DNA from: Zygnema cylindricum
Lineage: Eukaryota > Streptophyta > Zygnematophyceae > Zygnematales > Zygnemataceae
NCBI GenBank assembly: GCA_037447655.1
Contig: JBBHKE010003258.1
Location: 1 to 64,000 of the forward strand
Reading direction: 5' to 3'
DNA: 64,000 nucleotides
Positions within the stretch are counted from its first letter, which is position 1; each line of letters begins with the position of its first letter. The notes under the pieces were generated by a model that saw only the letters and a list, made by a program, of their open reading frames with translations, searched no databases and was not told the origin of the DNA. A program made the position numbers and the translations under genes. This document shows, piece by piece, positions 32,075 through 43,475 of this stretch.

Positions 32075-33412
32075 GGTTGTGGGTCCACCCTCTAGGGTGC
32101 CTACATTTGATGGATCAGACTTTCTTTATTGGGAAATGATGGTGGAGGGAGAACTATTTTAAAAACACCTCTGGGGCATAGTGTCCGGACAAGTTCAATG
32201 CCCACCTCCACCTGGGTTTAGAGGAACGCGTTTTTTTGGCACCTCCGCCTCTACAGTAGGTAGAACAACTGCCACCATCACTGAGTATAAAGACGAGGAA
32301 GGAGAGGAGATTGTCATGGAAGGAGAAATGGGAGGAGTCGCAACTCAAGCGACACCATTGCCGAAGGCGATATCGGCAGCAGCACCACCAACAACGGCGA
32401 CAAGGGTTCATATCGGAATATCAGAGTATGAAAAGTAGAACTACAAAGACAAGGTTGTTAAGCTCTTAATTCTTAAAAGTGTAGCAAAGAGCATTGCCAT
32501 TTCCCTTATGCAGTCAAATCTTCATCTAATATTTGGATATCACTAGTTAACAAATATAAGAGTGGATCATTGCAGTAGCAACAGTTGGCAAAAAACAAGA
32601 TTGCGGCTTATACTTATAAGGGAGGAAGCATGAATAACTATTGCAATGATTTGAGAGCATTTTTTGGAGAGCTAGAGAGTGCAGGTAACTCATGGTCTGA
32701 GAGACAAAGAGTGAACACATTAATGATGAAACTACCTGAAGAGTATGAGAATATCATTAATCGATTACAAGACATAGGAGATAGCAATTGGAATTGGGAT
32801 GACACAGTGGGAATGATTTTAGTGAAAGAAAGCACCATAGAGCTTAGGAGAGGGAGTCCAAGTGTTCAAGCATTGTCTGCAGGAGCTGATTGGCGGAAGC
32901 GTGATGAGGAGAGAGAGAAAGATCCCTATCGAAACTTTGGAGGAAGAGGACAAGGAGGTGGCAGATTTGATAGACAGGGGAGAAAAACTTCTCGAGGAGG
33001 ATTATGTCACTTCTGCAAAAAACCGGGACACTATATGGCAGATTGTGTCAAACTTGCAGATCTTCGACTGAAAGATGGTCAAGGAACCTCAAAGGACGGA
33101 GGAAAGAAAAAGAACGTATTTGCTCAGTCCACTATGGAGGCTAAATACATGGCTTCCTGTGCTGCCACCAAAGAATTAATGTGGGTGAAATCTCTTCTTG
33201 AAAAACTTGGGTTCATGAAGACAAGAACTCAGAATGTTTTTTGTGATAATCAAGCTGCTATCTCTATTGCAGCTAATCCGAAACATCACTTCAAAGCTAA
33301 GCATATGGATATTAGACTAAGTTTTGTCAAAAAGAAGGTTGAGAATAAATTCATTAAACTGGTTCATAAAACTGATAAAGAAATGATTGCAGACATGATG
33401 ACAAAACCATAA
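32055..33412 (+). pseudogene. A2 gag fused to the RNase H tail
   Basis: Starts with the LTR-internal ATG at 32055 (METTELQVVGPPSR). A stop (TTT-TAA) near 32158, one near 32436 and a frameshift near 32520 break the N-terminal part. A 275-codon ORF from 32585 to 33412 then joins most of Gag, including the zinc knuckle CHFCKKPGHYMADC (about 33005-33046), in frame to the RNase H C-terminus. The junction is at about 33110 (KKKN/VFAQSTMEAKY). Everything between, about 3 kb of protease, integrase and RT relative to A1, is deleted. In-frame joining may be chance or may have been kept. Confidence 0.85.
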
Positions 33413-33485
33413 CTTTCCCCTAAGTTGATTTATTGCTGAGAAAACTGTGGATTAAAATTGAAAAATGACTAAGAATTAAGGGGAG

Positions 33486-34387
33486 TGTTGAAAAGAGGTA
33501 ATTAATAGTTCACTTCTATATTTTAGTTAGAATGTAAAGAGAAAGAAAGAGAGAACCAAAGGCACGCCATGGCTGCCGCGTCATTTAGAAGGAGGCAGAA
33601 TGAAATTGAAGGCATTTTACTATTTGTAGCAAAATACTGCCTCAAGTCGGATATGAACCAGGGTCTACACACTACTATCTAGTCCTAAGCCTTATCTATT
33701 AAGGCACTAGCGTAACGATATACGTATTACGTTTCACGCACAAACATCTATTCATATAACGATCTAATTTGCAACAGACTAACGAAAACACGAATTAATC
33801 AATTCATGCATGGAAGCAAATCGAAGCCGCATAAATACAAATGACCGGACGGCCACAATTGCAACCGCCATCGGCAATAAACTTTCGGCCGCCTTTGGGG
33901 ATAGCGTCACGCGACGCCACGTGGCACCATACTATTGGATATCGGAGAAGATGGGAGGAGGAACCATGGCACCCGTTTTGTCAAGCGTCACTTTAGAAGC
34001 CATGTCGTACAATGGCCGTACAATAAGTACATCGCCTAGTGTACCTTCTTGTTCTATATAGTGTTTCTATTTGACTAGGGTTTAGTAGTAGGCAGTCGTA
34101 AGTAGGCAGACTAAGACTTAGTGAAATTTAGGTACCTCTCTCTAAGAGAGCTTGTAACTATAAAGGTCATCTTTGACCAGCCATAACTTACTGCTCAGGG
34201 GAGCAAATTCATGATTCTTTTTGCGTTTGACTCAGGGGAGTCTTGTTCTCACAAATGTGAGAGTGTTGATAATACTTGTGTGCCTGGGTGTCGCTTATTC
34301 AGCGGGAAAGTAGAAGGGGCAAATATTATCCTAGAGGCTTTACATAGGTTGCTCATTCTTTAGGTCAATGGAGACCTTAGAATTGTA
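33486..34387 (+). mobile_element. A2 3' LTR (family A)
   Basis: 902 bp, preceded by the polypurine tract (about 33477-33485). The antisense tRNA-like module is at 33639-33705. The last 150 bp carries more changes than the middle LTR; it ends AATTGTA and is followed by repeat Z sequence. Confidence 0.9.
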
Positions 34388-34580
34388 GTTTTTATTTGCG
34401 GTTGGTTGTTTAGTTACGATTATCAAATTTTGTGCTTTTGGAGTCTTTGACAATGCTCGTCGTTTGAACATGAGTAAGTGGTTCCAATTGAATTAAAGCA
34501 CGTAGGCGATAGATTCTTTACTGACACGGCTTTATTGAGAAGTAAAAAAAAATATTACCTCTATCAAATGTTGTCGTGTG
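34388..34580. repeat. Repeat Z, copy 2, right piece
   Basis: Matches 23940-24150 of Z copy 1 (TGCTTTTGGA, AGCACGTAGGCGATAGATTC and so on). It ends where the inverted A5 LTR begins. Confidence 0.6.
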
Positions 34581-35608
34581 GTTACCGTCCTCCTTTAGAC
34601 TACAGAATACAAGAAGCATCTAGATAGTTTTTACCCAGCCCAATTTAAGCCACAGCCACTGCTGCCCTAGTAATCAGGTTGACATTCTGTATGCACCTTT
34701 GTGCAGCCTGGACTCCCTTGAGTCTGTAGGAAAAAAAATCTCTGAAAACACCCAACCAGGCGATAAGTTATGAGGCAGTAAAAATGCCTATATGTAGAAA
34801 CTCTCAAAGAGAGAGGTGACTACCTACCAAAATTTTCTAAGTCCTGATTCCCTCTAATAACTTCTATCTACTGAAATACGGACCAATCAGATTACTGTAC
34901 CATACCAAAAAGTATTATTGTCGGTGTACCTATTGTACGGCCTATGTACGACAAGGCTATTAAGCGGACGCTTGTCTACTTTTTACTCGTCCGTACATTC
35001 CTCAGAATTCCTATGACCGAATGTCATCTCTCCACGTGGCTCCAGGTCATGACACGTCACAAAACGCCAAGGTGACCACTCCGGGATTTCGGCGATGATG
35101 TGTGCCGTCGGATTCGCAATGAGACTCAATTGTAGCCGTTATAAATACTTGCGCGATATTTGTTTCGTTGCCAAAAACATGCGTGGTATTTTTTTCGAAA
35201 TAAATTCGTACTTCGTACTTTTATAAAACTGTATCTATGCGCGTCGTATCTAGTTTTAGTTAAATGAATTTGTTCCTTTCTAAATGTATATATATCTATC
35301 ACATACTATAGCATTTAGCATTGGTCCTAGTCTAACAGGATAAAGCTGACCGCTGTCGGTCAACCTGACGACCGGTAGGTACCGGGATCAAATCCCAGGT
35401 ACGTCATATATATTTTTAGAGTAACCTACTAAAAATAACTGCTTGTTGGACTAGGGCAGCCATGGATCAACCACCCTTTCTATCCTTCAGTGACTACAAC
35501 AAGTATGGGGGCTAGAGAGAGGAGGTGGAGGCAAGCTGTTTGCCCTTTTTCTTTTTATACTAACATATTAAACCTAGAAAATACTATAGAAATCTATCAA
35601 TTTCAACA
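34580..35608 (-). mobile_element. A5 3' LTR
   Basis: The LTR start at 35608 is next to the polypurine tract (reads CTCCCCTTA on the plus strand). The left border is set only to within about 10 bp. The hairpin loop reads AAAGGA, so the ATG is lost here. GTAC cluster near 34890-34950; antisense tRNA-like module at 35327-35402. Confidence 0.8.
35327..35402 (+). promoter_or_regulatory. tRNA-like A/B-box module, antisense in A5 3' LTR
   Basis: A-box-like TCTAACAGGATAAAGC (35331-35346), a clear anticodon-like stem TGACC/GGTCA, and the B box GGATCAAATCC (35384-35394) flanked by GGG/CCC pairing. Confidence 0.6.
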
Positions 35609-35649
35609 CTCCCCTTATTTTCTAGTTTAATTTTAATTTTTCTTTCAAC

Positions 35650-36437
35650 CCGCATTTTTCCCGACAATATTTTAATTCAGGAGAGGGCACTGGTTTGGTC
35701 ATCATGTCAGCCACTATTTCTTCATCACATCTATACACAAGATTTAAAATTTTATTTTCAACTTTTTATCTTACGAAGCTTAATCTTATGTCCATATGTT
35801 TTGCTTTGAAATGGTGTTTTGGATTGGCTACGATTGCGATTGCTGCTTGATTATCGCAAAATATTTCATGCACTCCCTCCTTCATATATCCCAGTTCTTG
35901 CATTAATGATTTCACCCACATTAGTTCTTTTACAGCAGAACTAGACGCCATATACTCATTCTCCATAGTAGACTGAGCAACCATTTTTTGTTGTTTACTG
36001 CTCCAACAGCAAGCACCTTCCCCCACATACAAAACATATCCAAAATTGCATTTTCTCATAGGTACATCCCCATAACTGGCATCACTCCAAGTGGTGATAT
36101 CAGTGTGCTCCCCTCCCAAATGAAACCATAATTCTCCGGTTCCAACCAGATATATCATGACTCTCTTGGCTGCCTCCCAGTCTCTCTTTCTAGGATCATT
36201 AAGACTCCTACTGAGTACACCAGCAGCTGTCGCTATGTCTGGCCTGGTACAGTTCATAAAGTAGATTAAACTTCCTACAACCTTTCTATAAGGGATAGAC
36301 TTCATAAACTCTCTCTCCTCTAGACTCATTTGATCGTCTAAGATCATCACTCCTAGTACACTCCCATCACTTACTTTTTTCAAGTCCATGGGAGTGGTAC
36401 AACTGTTAGCATTTTCCATCTGGAATTTCCCAAGCAT
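35650..36437 (-). pseudogene. A5 RNase H
   Basis: Open from 36437 to 35766. It carries YFMNCTRPDIATAAG, TWSDASYGDVPMRK (first catalytic Asp), STMENEYMASSSAVKEL, FCDNQAAIAI and KAKHMDIRLSF. After one stop the terminal ADMMTKP block is still readable to about 35690. RNase H removes the RNA template during reverse transcription. Upstream it is separated from the RT body by a stop near 36456. Confidence 0.85.
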
Positions 36438-38830
36438 ATTACCTATTGCTTCTTTCTAAGTAAGTCAGATAATCTTTTTCCCCTTTTCTCTCTCCATTTG
36501 GATCCCCAAAATATACTTTGCCACCCCTAAATCCTTCATATCAAATCTGCCCCTAAGAACTTTCTTCAGCCTATTGATCTTCTCCAACGACTTACTCAAC
36601 ACAAGCAGTTCATCCACATACATTACAATAAAAATGACTCCATTCTAATCTTCAAACATATAGATAGAATGGTCAGAGCTGATCCAGATATATCCCAGAT
36701 CGGTGAGAAACTCATCTAGTTTCTTATTCCACTATCGGGGAGCCTGCTTCAGTCCATATAAGGATTTTATGAGCATGCAAACTTTGCTCTCTTCTCCTTC
36801 TTCCACGAACCCCTCGGGTTGCCTCATGAAAATTTCTTCCTCTAACTCACCATTAAGAAAAGCTGTCTTAATGTCCATCTGGTGGATTTCCATGTCTTCC
36901 TCTGTTGCCAGACTGAGGAGTATCCTTACTGAGGGGAACCGAACAACTGAAGCAAAGGTCTCTTCATAGTCAATCCCCTCTTTTTGAGTGAATCCCTTTG
37001 CTACCAATCGAGCCTTATATCTTTCAATGGTATTATCTGGGTTCAGTTTTAGTTTAAATACCCATTTACTCCCAATAGGTTTTTTGTCTGGAGGACAATC
37101 CGCTAATTCCCAAGTATTTGCTTCCATGATAGAAGCCATCTCATCATTTATGGCTCTAATCCATCTTTCTTTCTCTGGACTATTCACTGCCTCTAAGTAA
37201 GACTGAGTCTCATCTGGGTGAGATAGCTTAGTTACCTTATGAGCAGCTTGTTTTTCCTGTATCCTTTTGCTGCTCCTCCTTCCTCCCTCAAACTGCGAAG
37301 CTAGAATGGATGGAAGTCTTGGATTTCTTCTCACTGTCTCATCGGCTCCCTTGTCCATGGAAGCCGGTTCTTGTCCCGCTTCTTCTATCTCCTTGAAGTC
37401 TATAGGAGTATGTGAGGTTTCCGGTGAGTCTCCTATATCTTGGATCTCCCCTGAATCTGCAATCACGGTTTCACTCATATCCCTTTCGGGAACGATCGAA
37501 TTCTCCTCACTTTCGGACTCAAATCTGATTCTTATCTTCTTTGTATATTTGAAGGGGTCAAATGACTTCCCTTCATCCATGACAACTAAGTGTTTGACCA
37601 GTATCATATCTTTCTTTGCTAAGTCATAGACTCTATATCCCTTCACATCCTCATCATATCCCACAAAGTATCCAAGTTTTCCCTTAGCATCTAGTTTCCA
37701 GTTTTTCTTATCCGTGTCAAGACTGTAGACTTGGCTACCGAACACTTTAAGGTGTGAGATATCTGGTTTCCTTCCAACCCATCTCTCATAAGGTGTCACT
37801 CCCTTTACAGCTGAGGTAAGGACTCTATTCTTAATATAGATGGCACAATTCATTGCCTCTGCCCAAAATCTCTTTCCTATTTTCTTGTCTGCCAACATAC
37901 TGCATGCACTATCTCCTAGTTTTTTATTGAACCTCTCAGCTACCACATTTTGTTCCGGGTTATATGGTACAATTTTTTGGTGTTGCACTCCCTTATCTCT
38001 CAAATAGTCCTCAAACTGGTTAGAGGTATATTCCCCCCCATTATCACTCCTTATCCTCTTAATGGGGGTTTCATGCAACTTCTCACTCCATGCTTTATAT
38101 TCTTTAAAGTAAGTTGATGCTTCAAACTTTTTTTTCTGAAATTTGACTCTAGAGTATCTAGACCAATCATCGGTTATTGTCATCATAAACCTCTTTCCTC
38201 CAACCGAAGGTACTTTTGCAGGTCCCCAAATATCTGTGTGGCCCAAGTCTAACATTTTCTCACCTCTATATGTGGCGGCTTTGGGAAAGGGAAGTCTGTG
38301 AGCCTTACCTTGAGCACATCCACTACAATCATTCATCTTTTCATTATCCCCAAACTGAATGTCTTCTACTACCCCAAGCTTTTTGATTTCCCTCAACCTA
38401 TCAAAATGCACATGCCCCAACAGCTTATGCCAAATAATCAACTTAGGAACACCAACATAGTAAGCATTCTTCTTTTCATTACTCACGTTAAGCCTATACA
38501 TTCCTTTGCTACCCTTATCTACCGTGAAGTAAACTTTATCCCCATACTTAGCTGTAAAGACTCCCTTTCTAGTGAAGGTATCAAACTCTTTCTCATCTAG
38601 CACAGACGTGGAGACAAGATTTTTACTCAGCTGAGGAACGTAGAGTATATGTGTGAATGTAAGTATAGAAGTCTTACCATCCACTAAGACATTCAGATCT
38701 ACTGATCCCACTAGATTTGTAGTAACCACTCTCCCATCCCCATACTCTATCTCTACAATAGGGATCTTTCTTAGTTTAGTGAAGAGTTATTTATCACGAC
38801 ACATATGCAAGGATGCACCTGAGTCGATGA
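36438..38830 (-). pseudogene. A5 protease-integrase-RT polyprotein, nearly intact
   Basis: The protease active site WIIDSGASLHM (about 38830) is intact; one stop follows at about 38789. The 665-codon ORF (38729-36732) carries the pre-integrase finger (IWHKLLGHVHFDRL, CSGCAQGKAH), integrase with DIWGP, SDNGGEYTS and EQNVVAERFN, the YFVGYDEDVKGYRV block, an acidic linker, and the RT up to [12 protein letters not shown] single TAG there (36729) interrupts the RT. The catalytic box beyond it reads YVDE instead of YVDD (about 36605). Otherwise this is the best model for the lineage. Confidence 0.9.
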
Positions 38831-39970
38831 TCCATCCTTCCTGTGGAGCTTATCGAATTGTTCCAAGGGCACACTTCTGTCTCCAAGGGATCTCGTTCTC
38901 CTCCAGTCTCTCGTCAAGAAGAAGTTCCCCATCCTCCTCAGAGGACTCATCCTCGGTCTCTCCTGTCACTTTTGTAACCACAAGTGCCTTTTTCTTCCCT
39001 CTGGAAGAACCCCCTCCACGGTTCTCTTTTAGCCTCAGCTCCGACACCTTCACACAGTCTGCGATGAAGTGTTCTGATTTTTTGCAAAAATGACAAAGAC
39101 CCTTTGGGGGCCTTGGTGCCCCAGACTGATCTCTTTCCCCTTTGTAAGGTTTCTTTGGGTCCTTCCCCCATTGGTCCCCTCCTGCTGCTAGAGTTTGAAT
39201 GCTCTTTCCTCCTCTCCTAATCTCCATTATGTTTTCCTGCACAAGTATCATCCTAACCACTATGTTCCATTTCCATGAACTATCACGCATTCCCTGTACT
39301 CGGTACACTATGTTCTCGACCTCATTTGGTAACTTCATGATAAGAGTGTTAACTTTCATTTTCATTGTACCTGTCCACCCGGCACTTTCCATCTCCATAT
39401 ACAGACAAGAAAGATCATTACAATAATCTAACATCTTTCCTCCTTTGTAAGTGTAACTAGCTAGCTTTTGCTCATCCAACTGGAGCTCTTGAATAGTTCT
39501 AGCTCTACTGATTTCCACCAAACTCTCCCATAGCTCCTCCGCCTTGTAAATATGAAGGTGAGGGGTGGCCAAACCTTGGGTGAGGTGTCTTAGAATGAAG
39601 TTCTTAGCAGCCATTTTTACATCTTCCCACATTTGAGTATCATTCTCCACGGTCTTCACGGCGGCAGATCCCGGTGCCATGGCAATAGGAATGAGTGGTG
39701 TCTCCTTCCCTTTCCCCATTTCGGATACACAACTGTCTCCATCATCAGCCTCCTCCGCGGAAGCAGTCTCTGCTGCAGAAAACCTTACTCCTCCAAAACC
39801 CGGAGGAATTCCCGAAGGTGGACATTTCAGTTGTCCACTGACGATACCTCAGTATCGTTTTTTGCACAAGGCTCCAATCACCATGGCTTCCCAATAGATG
39901 AACCCAGATCCATTGAAGGTGGGCACCCTAGAGGGTGGGCCCATAACCTACAATTATGTGTCCTCCATTG
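38831..39970 (-). pseudogene. A5 gag
   Basis: The ATG near 39967 lies inside the LTR. Two stops in the first codons and one more near 39850 precede a 289-codon open stretch (39719-38850). It has the Gag body (TYKGGKMLDYCNDL, NTLIMKLPNEVENIVYR) and a zinc knuckle CHFCKKSEHFIADC (CX2CX4HX4C, about 39090-39050), followed by an acidic C-terminus. The N-terminal block VMGPPSRVPTFNGSGFIYWE matches A1, A2 and A6. Confidence 0.8.
39936..39948 (-). promoter_or_regulatory. Half-tRNA primer-binding site of A5
   Basis: Minus strand GGTTATGGGCCCA, a 13-base exact complement of the initiator tRNA-Met anticodon region TGGGCCCATAACC, directly after the LTR end (39949). Confidence 0.75.
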
Positions 39971-40954
39971 GACCACAGAATATAAAAAACCTCTAGATAG
40001 TATTTAACTAACCCACTTCAAGCCACAACCACTGCTGTCCTGTAAGGCAAAATGACAGTTTGATTGCGCCCTTGTGCAGCTTAGACTCCCCTGAGTCCGT
40101 AGCAGAAAGAATCACCAAAAACGGCCAACCAACCGATAAGTTATGAGTTAGCAAAAAAGCGAAGTTTTATGCAAACTCTCAAAGGGGAAGAGGTACCTAT
40201 CTACTAACTTCTCTTAGTCCTAAATCCCTCTCACAACCCCTATCTATTGATGTACGAACCAATCAGATCACTGTAGGGTACACGAAATTACTATGGCCGA
40301 TGTAGTTTTGTACGGCCTATGTACGGCAACGCCATTGAGTGGACGCGTGTCCACTTTTAACTTGTCCTTATATTCGTTAGAATTCCTGCGACCAAATGTC
40401 ATCCCTCCGCGTGGCACCACGTATTGCCACGTCCACAAAGGCCAAAGTGACCATTCCTCGATCTCGGTAGTGATATACGCCGTCGGATTTAAATCCAACA
40501 TTAAATGTCCGCCGTCAAAACAAATGTACGATTCATTTGTTTTTGTGCGAGATAATGTTCACACTATATTACATTGGTTCCATGTTCTTCTGTTCGTCAT
40601 CCCATTAATTGGAATCACGGTTTTAACAGTGTTTATATAATTATTAAACCTAACGTATCCTAGTAGACTTCTACAACAGACTAGTTAGAGCTACCGGCTA
40701 CGCCGCGCTCTACCGGTCAGAGGTTCGAGTCCTACCGGACACAACCTTTTGTAGAGAGTGACATAAGTCACTCTTTAGCCCTGCCTGCTTAAGCTATGAC
40801 AGCCATAGCTCAGCCACCCTCTCTATCCCTCAGTGACTACGACAAGTATGGTGGGTAGAGAGAGGAGGTGGATGCAAGCTGTTTGCCTTTTTCCTTTTTT
40901 TATTTGTACTAAATTTAGACCTAAAAGGACAAATTAAAACTAATAATTTCAACA
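39949..40954 (-). mobile_element. A5 5' LTR
   Basis: 1006 bp, ending TGTA on its 3' side (CA changed to TA). The terminal hairpin GTCC/GGAC encloses AATGGA. The antisense tRNA-like module is at 40673-40741. The start (40954) touches the polypurine-tract remnant of another unit. Confidence 0.85.
40673..40741 (+). promoter_or_regulatory. tRNA-like A/B-box module, antisense in A5 5' LTR
   Basis: A consensus B box GGTTCGAGTCC (40722-40732) and an A-box-like GACTAGTTAGAGC (40679-40691), about 31 bases apart. Spacing and boxes are right for a tRNA, but acceptor and T stems do not close. Confidence 0.6.
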
Positions 40955-41017
40955 CTTCCCTTTTTTTTCCAGTCCAATTTTAATTTTAATTTTAATCCAC
41001 ATTTTTCTCTGCAATAT
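40955..41017 (-). mobile_element. 3' end of another family A internal region
   Basis: Polypurine tract and the adjoining AATTTTAATTTTAATCC stretch, equivalent to 35609-35670. It is cut off at 41017 by Rep-X sequence. Confidence 0.6.
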
Positions 41018-41720
41018 GGAGAGAGGTTGTATGAAAAAGGTTTTGGTGTAATATATTTGTACATCGGCCAATGTGTTGGTGTGTGATGTGTGAGTGTTTT
41101 TTTGGGTAAAATCTTCTACTAAGTGGAATATTTGCAAGTTATGCCGATGTATCGTTTCTTTCAATAACACTAATTCGACAACCCTTACTTTTGATCTTTG
41201 AACCACAAATAGACTTAAAGAAACCAGTTTTCACTTACATTAATATAGGTACCGTTTAATAATCGTCAACTACACTAATTTGTACATTTTTTCAATATTG
41301 TAGTGGACGAATTGTGTCAGTTTGTACGAAAAGTGTTCATAGTTTTGTACCGAAGTACAAAAACGATGTCAAAATGATGGTGTAGATACGTTAGGGTGAG
41401 TGGTGTTGACACCAAAAAGCACACTCATATTTGGTTCCTGGAAGAAAATAAAGGAGAAAAAAGTATGAACCTATTCTTACATGTTCAAACGTCGACCATG
41501 TGACCACAGGTTATGGCGGCTACACTATGGGAACGTGTATCCAAATTAGTGTTATATGTATAAGTTAGTGTTAATGTTTTGTTCGGTTAAGGCCCTTATC
41601 CCATAACAAAGTTAATATCGCTATTTGTTTTTTTGACACAAATAATTCCAATAATAGTTATTCATGGCGTGCATTACACCGTGTATCCCTGAAACTCTAA
41701 GAAGGGTATTTTCGCCACTA

Positions 41721-42280
41721 CACAGCCAATCGCTATTAGCGTAATGTATACAAATTCTGTCCCACTTTTTTTTTTCAAATTCTCAAATAGCATAACTTAT
41801 TCTATTTTTTTCTTTACGCCATTTGGGGTTTTTTTCCAAGTACCGTACAAAACGAAAATACGTTGTCTTTTAAATAGTGTGGTGTACGGTCAATGTCAGA
41901 GAGTACAAAATTGTACCTTTTGAAGTAGAAAAGTATAATTAATGAATTTTAGTAACCGCGGAAGCATAAGAAAATGCGCTCTTAAAAGGGGATGAAATCA
42001 AGCTTTCAAATATCACGTTCACACCTATTCGTCCAACAACCATGTTTCGACTGTGTGAACGTACGATTTGTGTACGATTTGTCAGATTTTGTACAAGTAC
42101 CTATAATAGTGTAAGCATGTTTGCGACCGACATAAATGTTTTTCAAAGACCCAAATTAGCATTAGTAAACAATTAGAATGTATGTTTTTTTTTTTTAATT
42201 TTCAAATTCCTAATTAGCATAATCACTCTAATTATTCTTATACGCTAAAGAAACCTATACGTTAATAGCAATTGGCGGTG
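41721..42280. mobile_element. TA-flanked TIR element (MITE), 560 bp
   Basis: The terminal inverted repeats CACAGCCAATCGCTATTAGC and (inverted) CACCGCCAATTGCTATTAAC are flanked by TA on both sides (41719-41720, 42281-42282). Copy 1 of Rep-X has the unoccupied site near 4218. TA duplication and non-coding interior fit a Tc1/mariner-type (Stowaway-like) MITE. Confidence 0.75.
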
Positions 42281-42398
42281 TATTTTTCTCGTGCACACTA
42301 GTCACACTGCTAATCTCACGGTTGTGGTTGACATGTAAGATTCCCACCTTACAATTGGCGGTATCGAATTGAAAACAGGACAAATATGCATGGTGAAG

Positions 42399-42960
42399 CA
42401 AAGGTCGCACACGGTCAACCAAAACCTAACCGACCGTTAACTGATCGCCCCCGCCGGAGCCAGAACGGATTCGGTTGCCAAATTTTGGGGGCCGGGCGGT
42501 TTTGGTCAGTTGATTCACCAGAAAAAAAATGGTCGGTTACAGTCGGTTAACCAAAAAACAAAAAAAAATGAAAATTTTGTACTGTCCATACAATCCAACA
42601 TTATTGTACTTTGTACTCTTTGGTATCGTGGAAGTACGTGACATCATGATTAGCGTCGCAAATCCGACACGGTAGTAAAACTATCCATTTCGTAAATCTT
42701 AGGGAACGCGACAAATCGTAATTAATGGCTATTTCATACGTCGTACATTAATTAATTTTGTAATTTTTCTGTTACGGGCGAGTACGGTTATTCGTGAGAA
42801 ATCGAGTTTCGGTTAACTTTTATTTTCGTAAACGCCGGTTGGTTAACGGTTAACAATTTGGGAGCGTGATATAACCCGGTCGGGCGTCGGTTACTCAGAT
42901 TTTGAAAAAATAAAAACAGTCGGTTTCGGTTATGCAAAATTTCGACTTTTGCGACCTGTG
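42399..42960. mobile_element. hAT-type non-autonomous element, 562 bp
   Basis: TIRs CAAAGGTCGCACACGGTC and (inverted) CACAGGTCGCAAAAGTCG. The flanking 8-bp duplication is tggtgaag / ctgtgaag (six of eight match). Subterminal CGGTTAAC-type motifs are repeated many times on both strands, as in hAT MITEs. The unoccupied site is near 4338. No transposase is encoded. Confidence 0.8.
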
Positions 42961-43016
42961 CTGTGAAGAGGCGGCAATTTTTATTTTACACCCATAGCGA
43001 TACACAGTGTCCTGTA

Positions 43017-43233
43017 CACCGCGTATTGTTATTAGTGTTATTAACTCTAATTTGGGTTCTTAAAATCTTGATTTTTTTCCGCAATTAGTATACATGATTT
43101 TCGAAATTAAATTAGCAACGCTATTTAAGGACGTGGACCATAATCTGCCACGTTTCTGGCACTAAATTAGAATCAATAACAATATTTTTTTTTTACGCTA
43201 TTTAAACTTTGACACTAATAACGATGCGCGGTG
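43017..43233. mobile_element. TA-flanked TIR element (MITE), 217 bp
   Basis: TIRs CACCGCGTATTGTTATTAGTG and its inverted partner, with TA at 43015-43016 and 43234-43235. They are related to the TIRs of 41721-42280. Copy 1 reads ctgTAattgataa (about 4386-4398) where this copy has ctgTA-element-TAgtttacaa, an exact unoccupied site. Confidence 0.8.
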
Positions 43234-43475
43234 TAGTTTACAAATACGACCGCGGAAAATCTAACATCGCGGAATTCGACGTGTGAGTTCGGTACGCCAA
43301 ATTACAAAACGCATAACATGACAACTACGACGACTTCCGTAACATACCGTAGAGACAAATAGGAGCGGGAATCTTGCATCGCGCCCTCGTTTGTCCTTCT
43401 AAACTTTAATTCTCGTCGTTAGCGCTCATCGTTAGCCATCGCGAGGAGATTCTTACGAACCAGATACATGACGTC

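Larger units (their letters stand above)
25835..34387 (+). mobile_element. Three-LTR composite copia element (A1 + A2)
   Basis: Structure LTR, internal A1 (full length), LTR, internal A2 (deleted), LTR. All three LTRs are about 903 bp and nearly identical. The middle LTR is followed directly by the A2 gag and preceded by the A1 polypurine tract, so it is shared by both units. The outer flanks rejoin repeat Z as in copy 1. Such arrays can arise by unequal exchange between LTRs or by aberrant reverse transcription. A2 is not a simple copy of A1, since its gag lacks stops that A1 has. Confidence 0.85.
34580..40954 (-). mobile_element. Copia retrotransposon A5 (family A), minus strand
   Basis: Minus-strand order: 5' LTR (40954-39949), primer-binding site, gag, protease, integrase, RT, RNase H, 3' LTR (35608 to about 34580). 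Its polyprotein is the least damaged in the window: one 665-codon ORF spans from within the protease through integrase into the RT. The two LTRs differ at many positions, which suggests an old insertion. Beyond the 5' LTR lies a piece of another internal region (40955-41017), so this was probably also part of a multi-LTR array. Confidence 0.9.
41018..43475. repeat. Repeat Rep-X, copy 2, with three nested elements
   Basis: Matches 3520-5070 except for three insertions (41721-42280, 42399-42960, 43017-43233), each absent from copy 1. No ORF is shared between the copies, so Rep-X appears non-coding. Confidence 0.65.

Noticed and set aside
36703-39093. Plus-strand ORFs over A5
   Set aside because: All are antisense shadows of the A5 polyprotein, which carries the conserved copia motifs on the minus strand.
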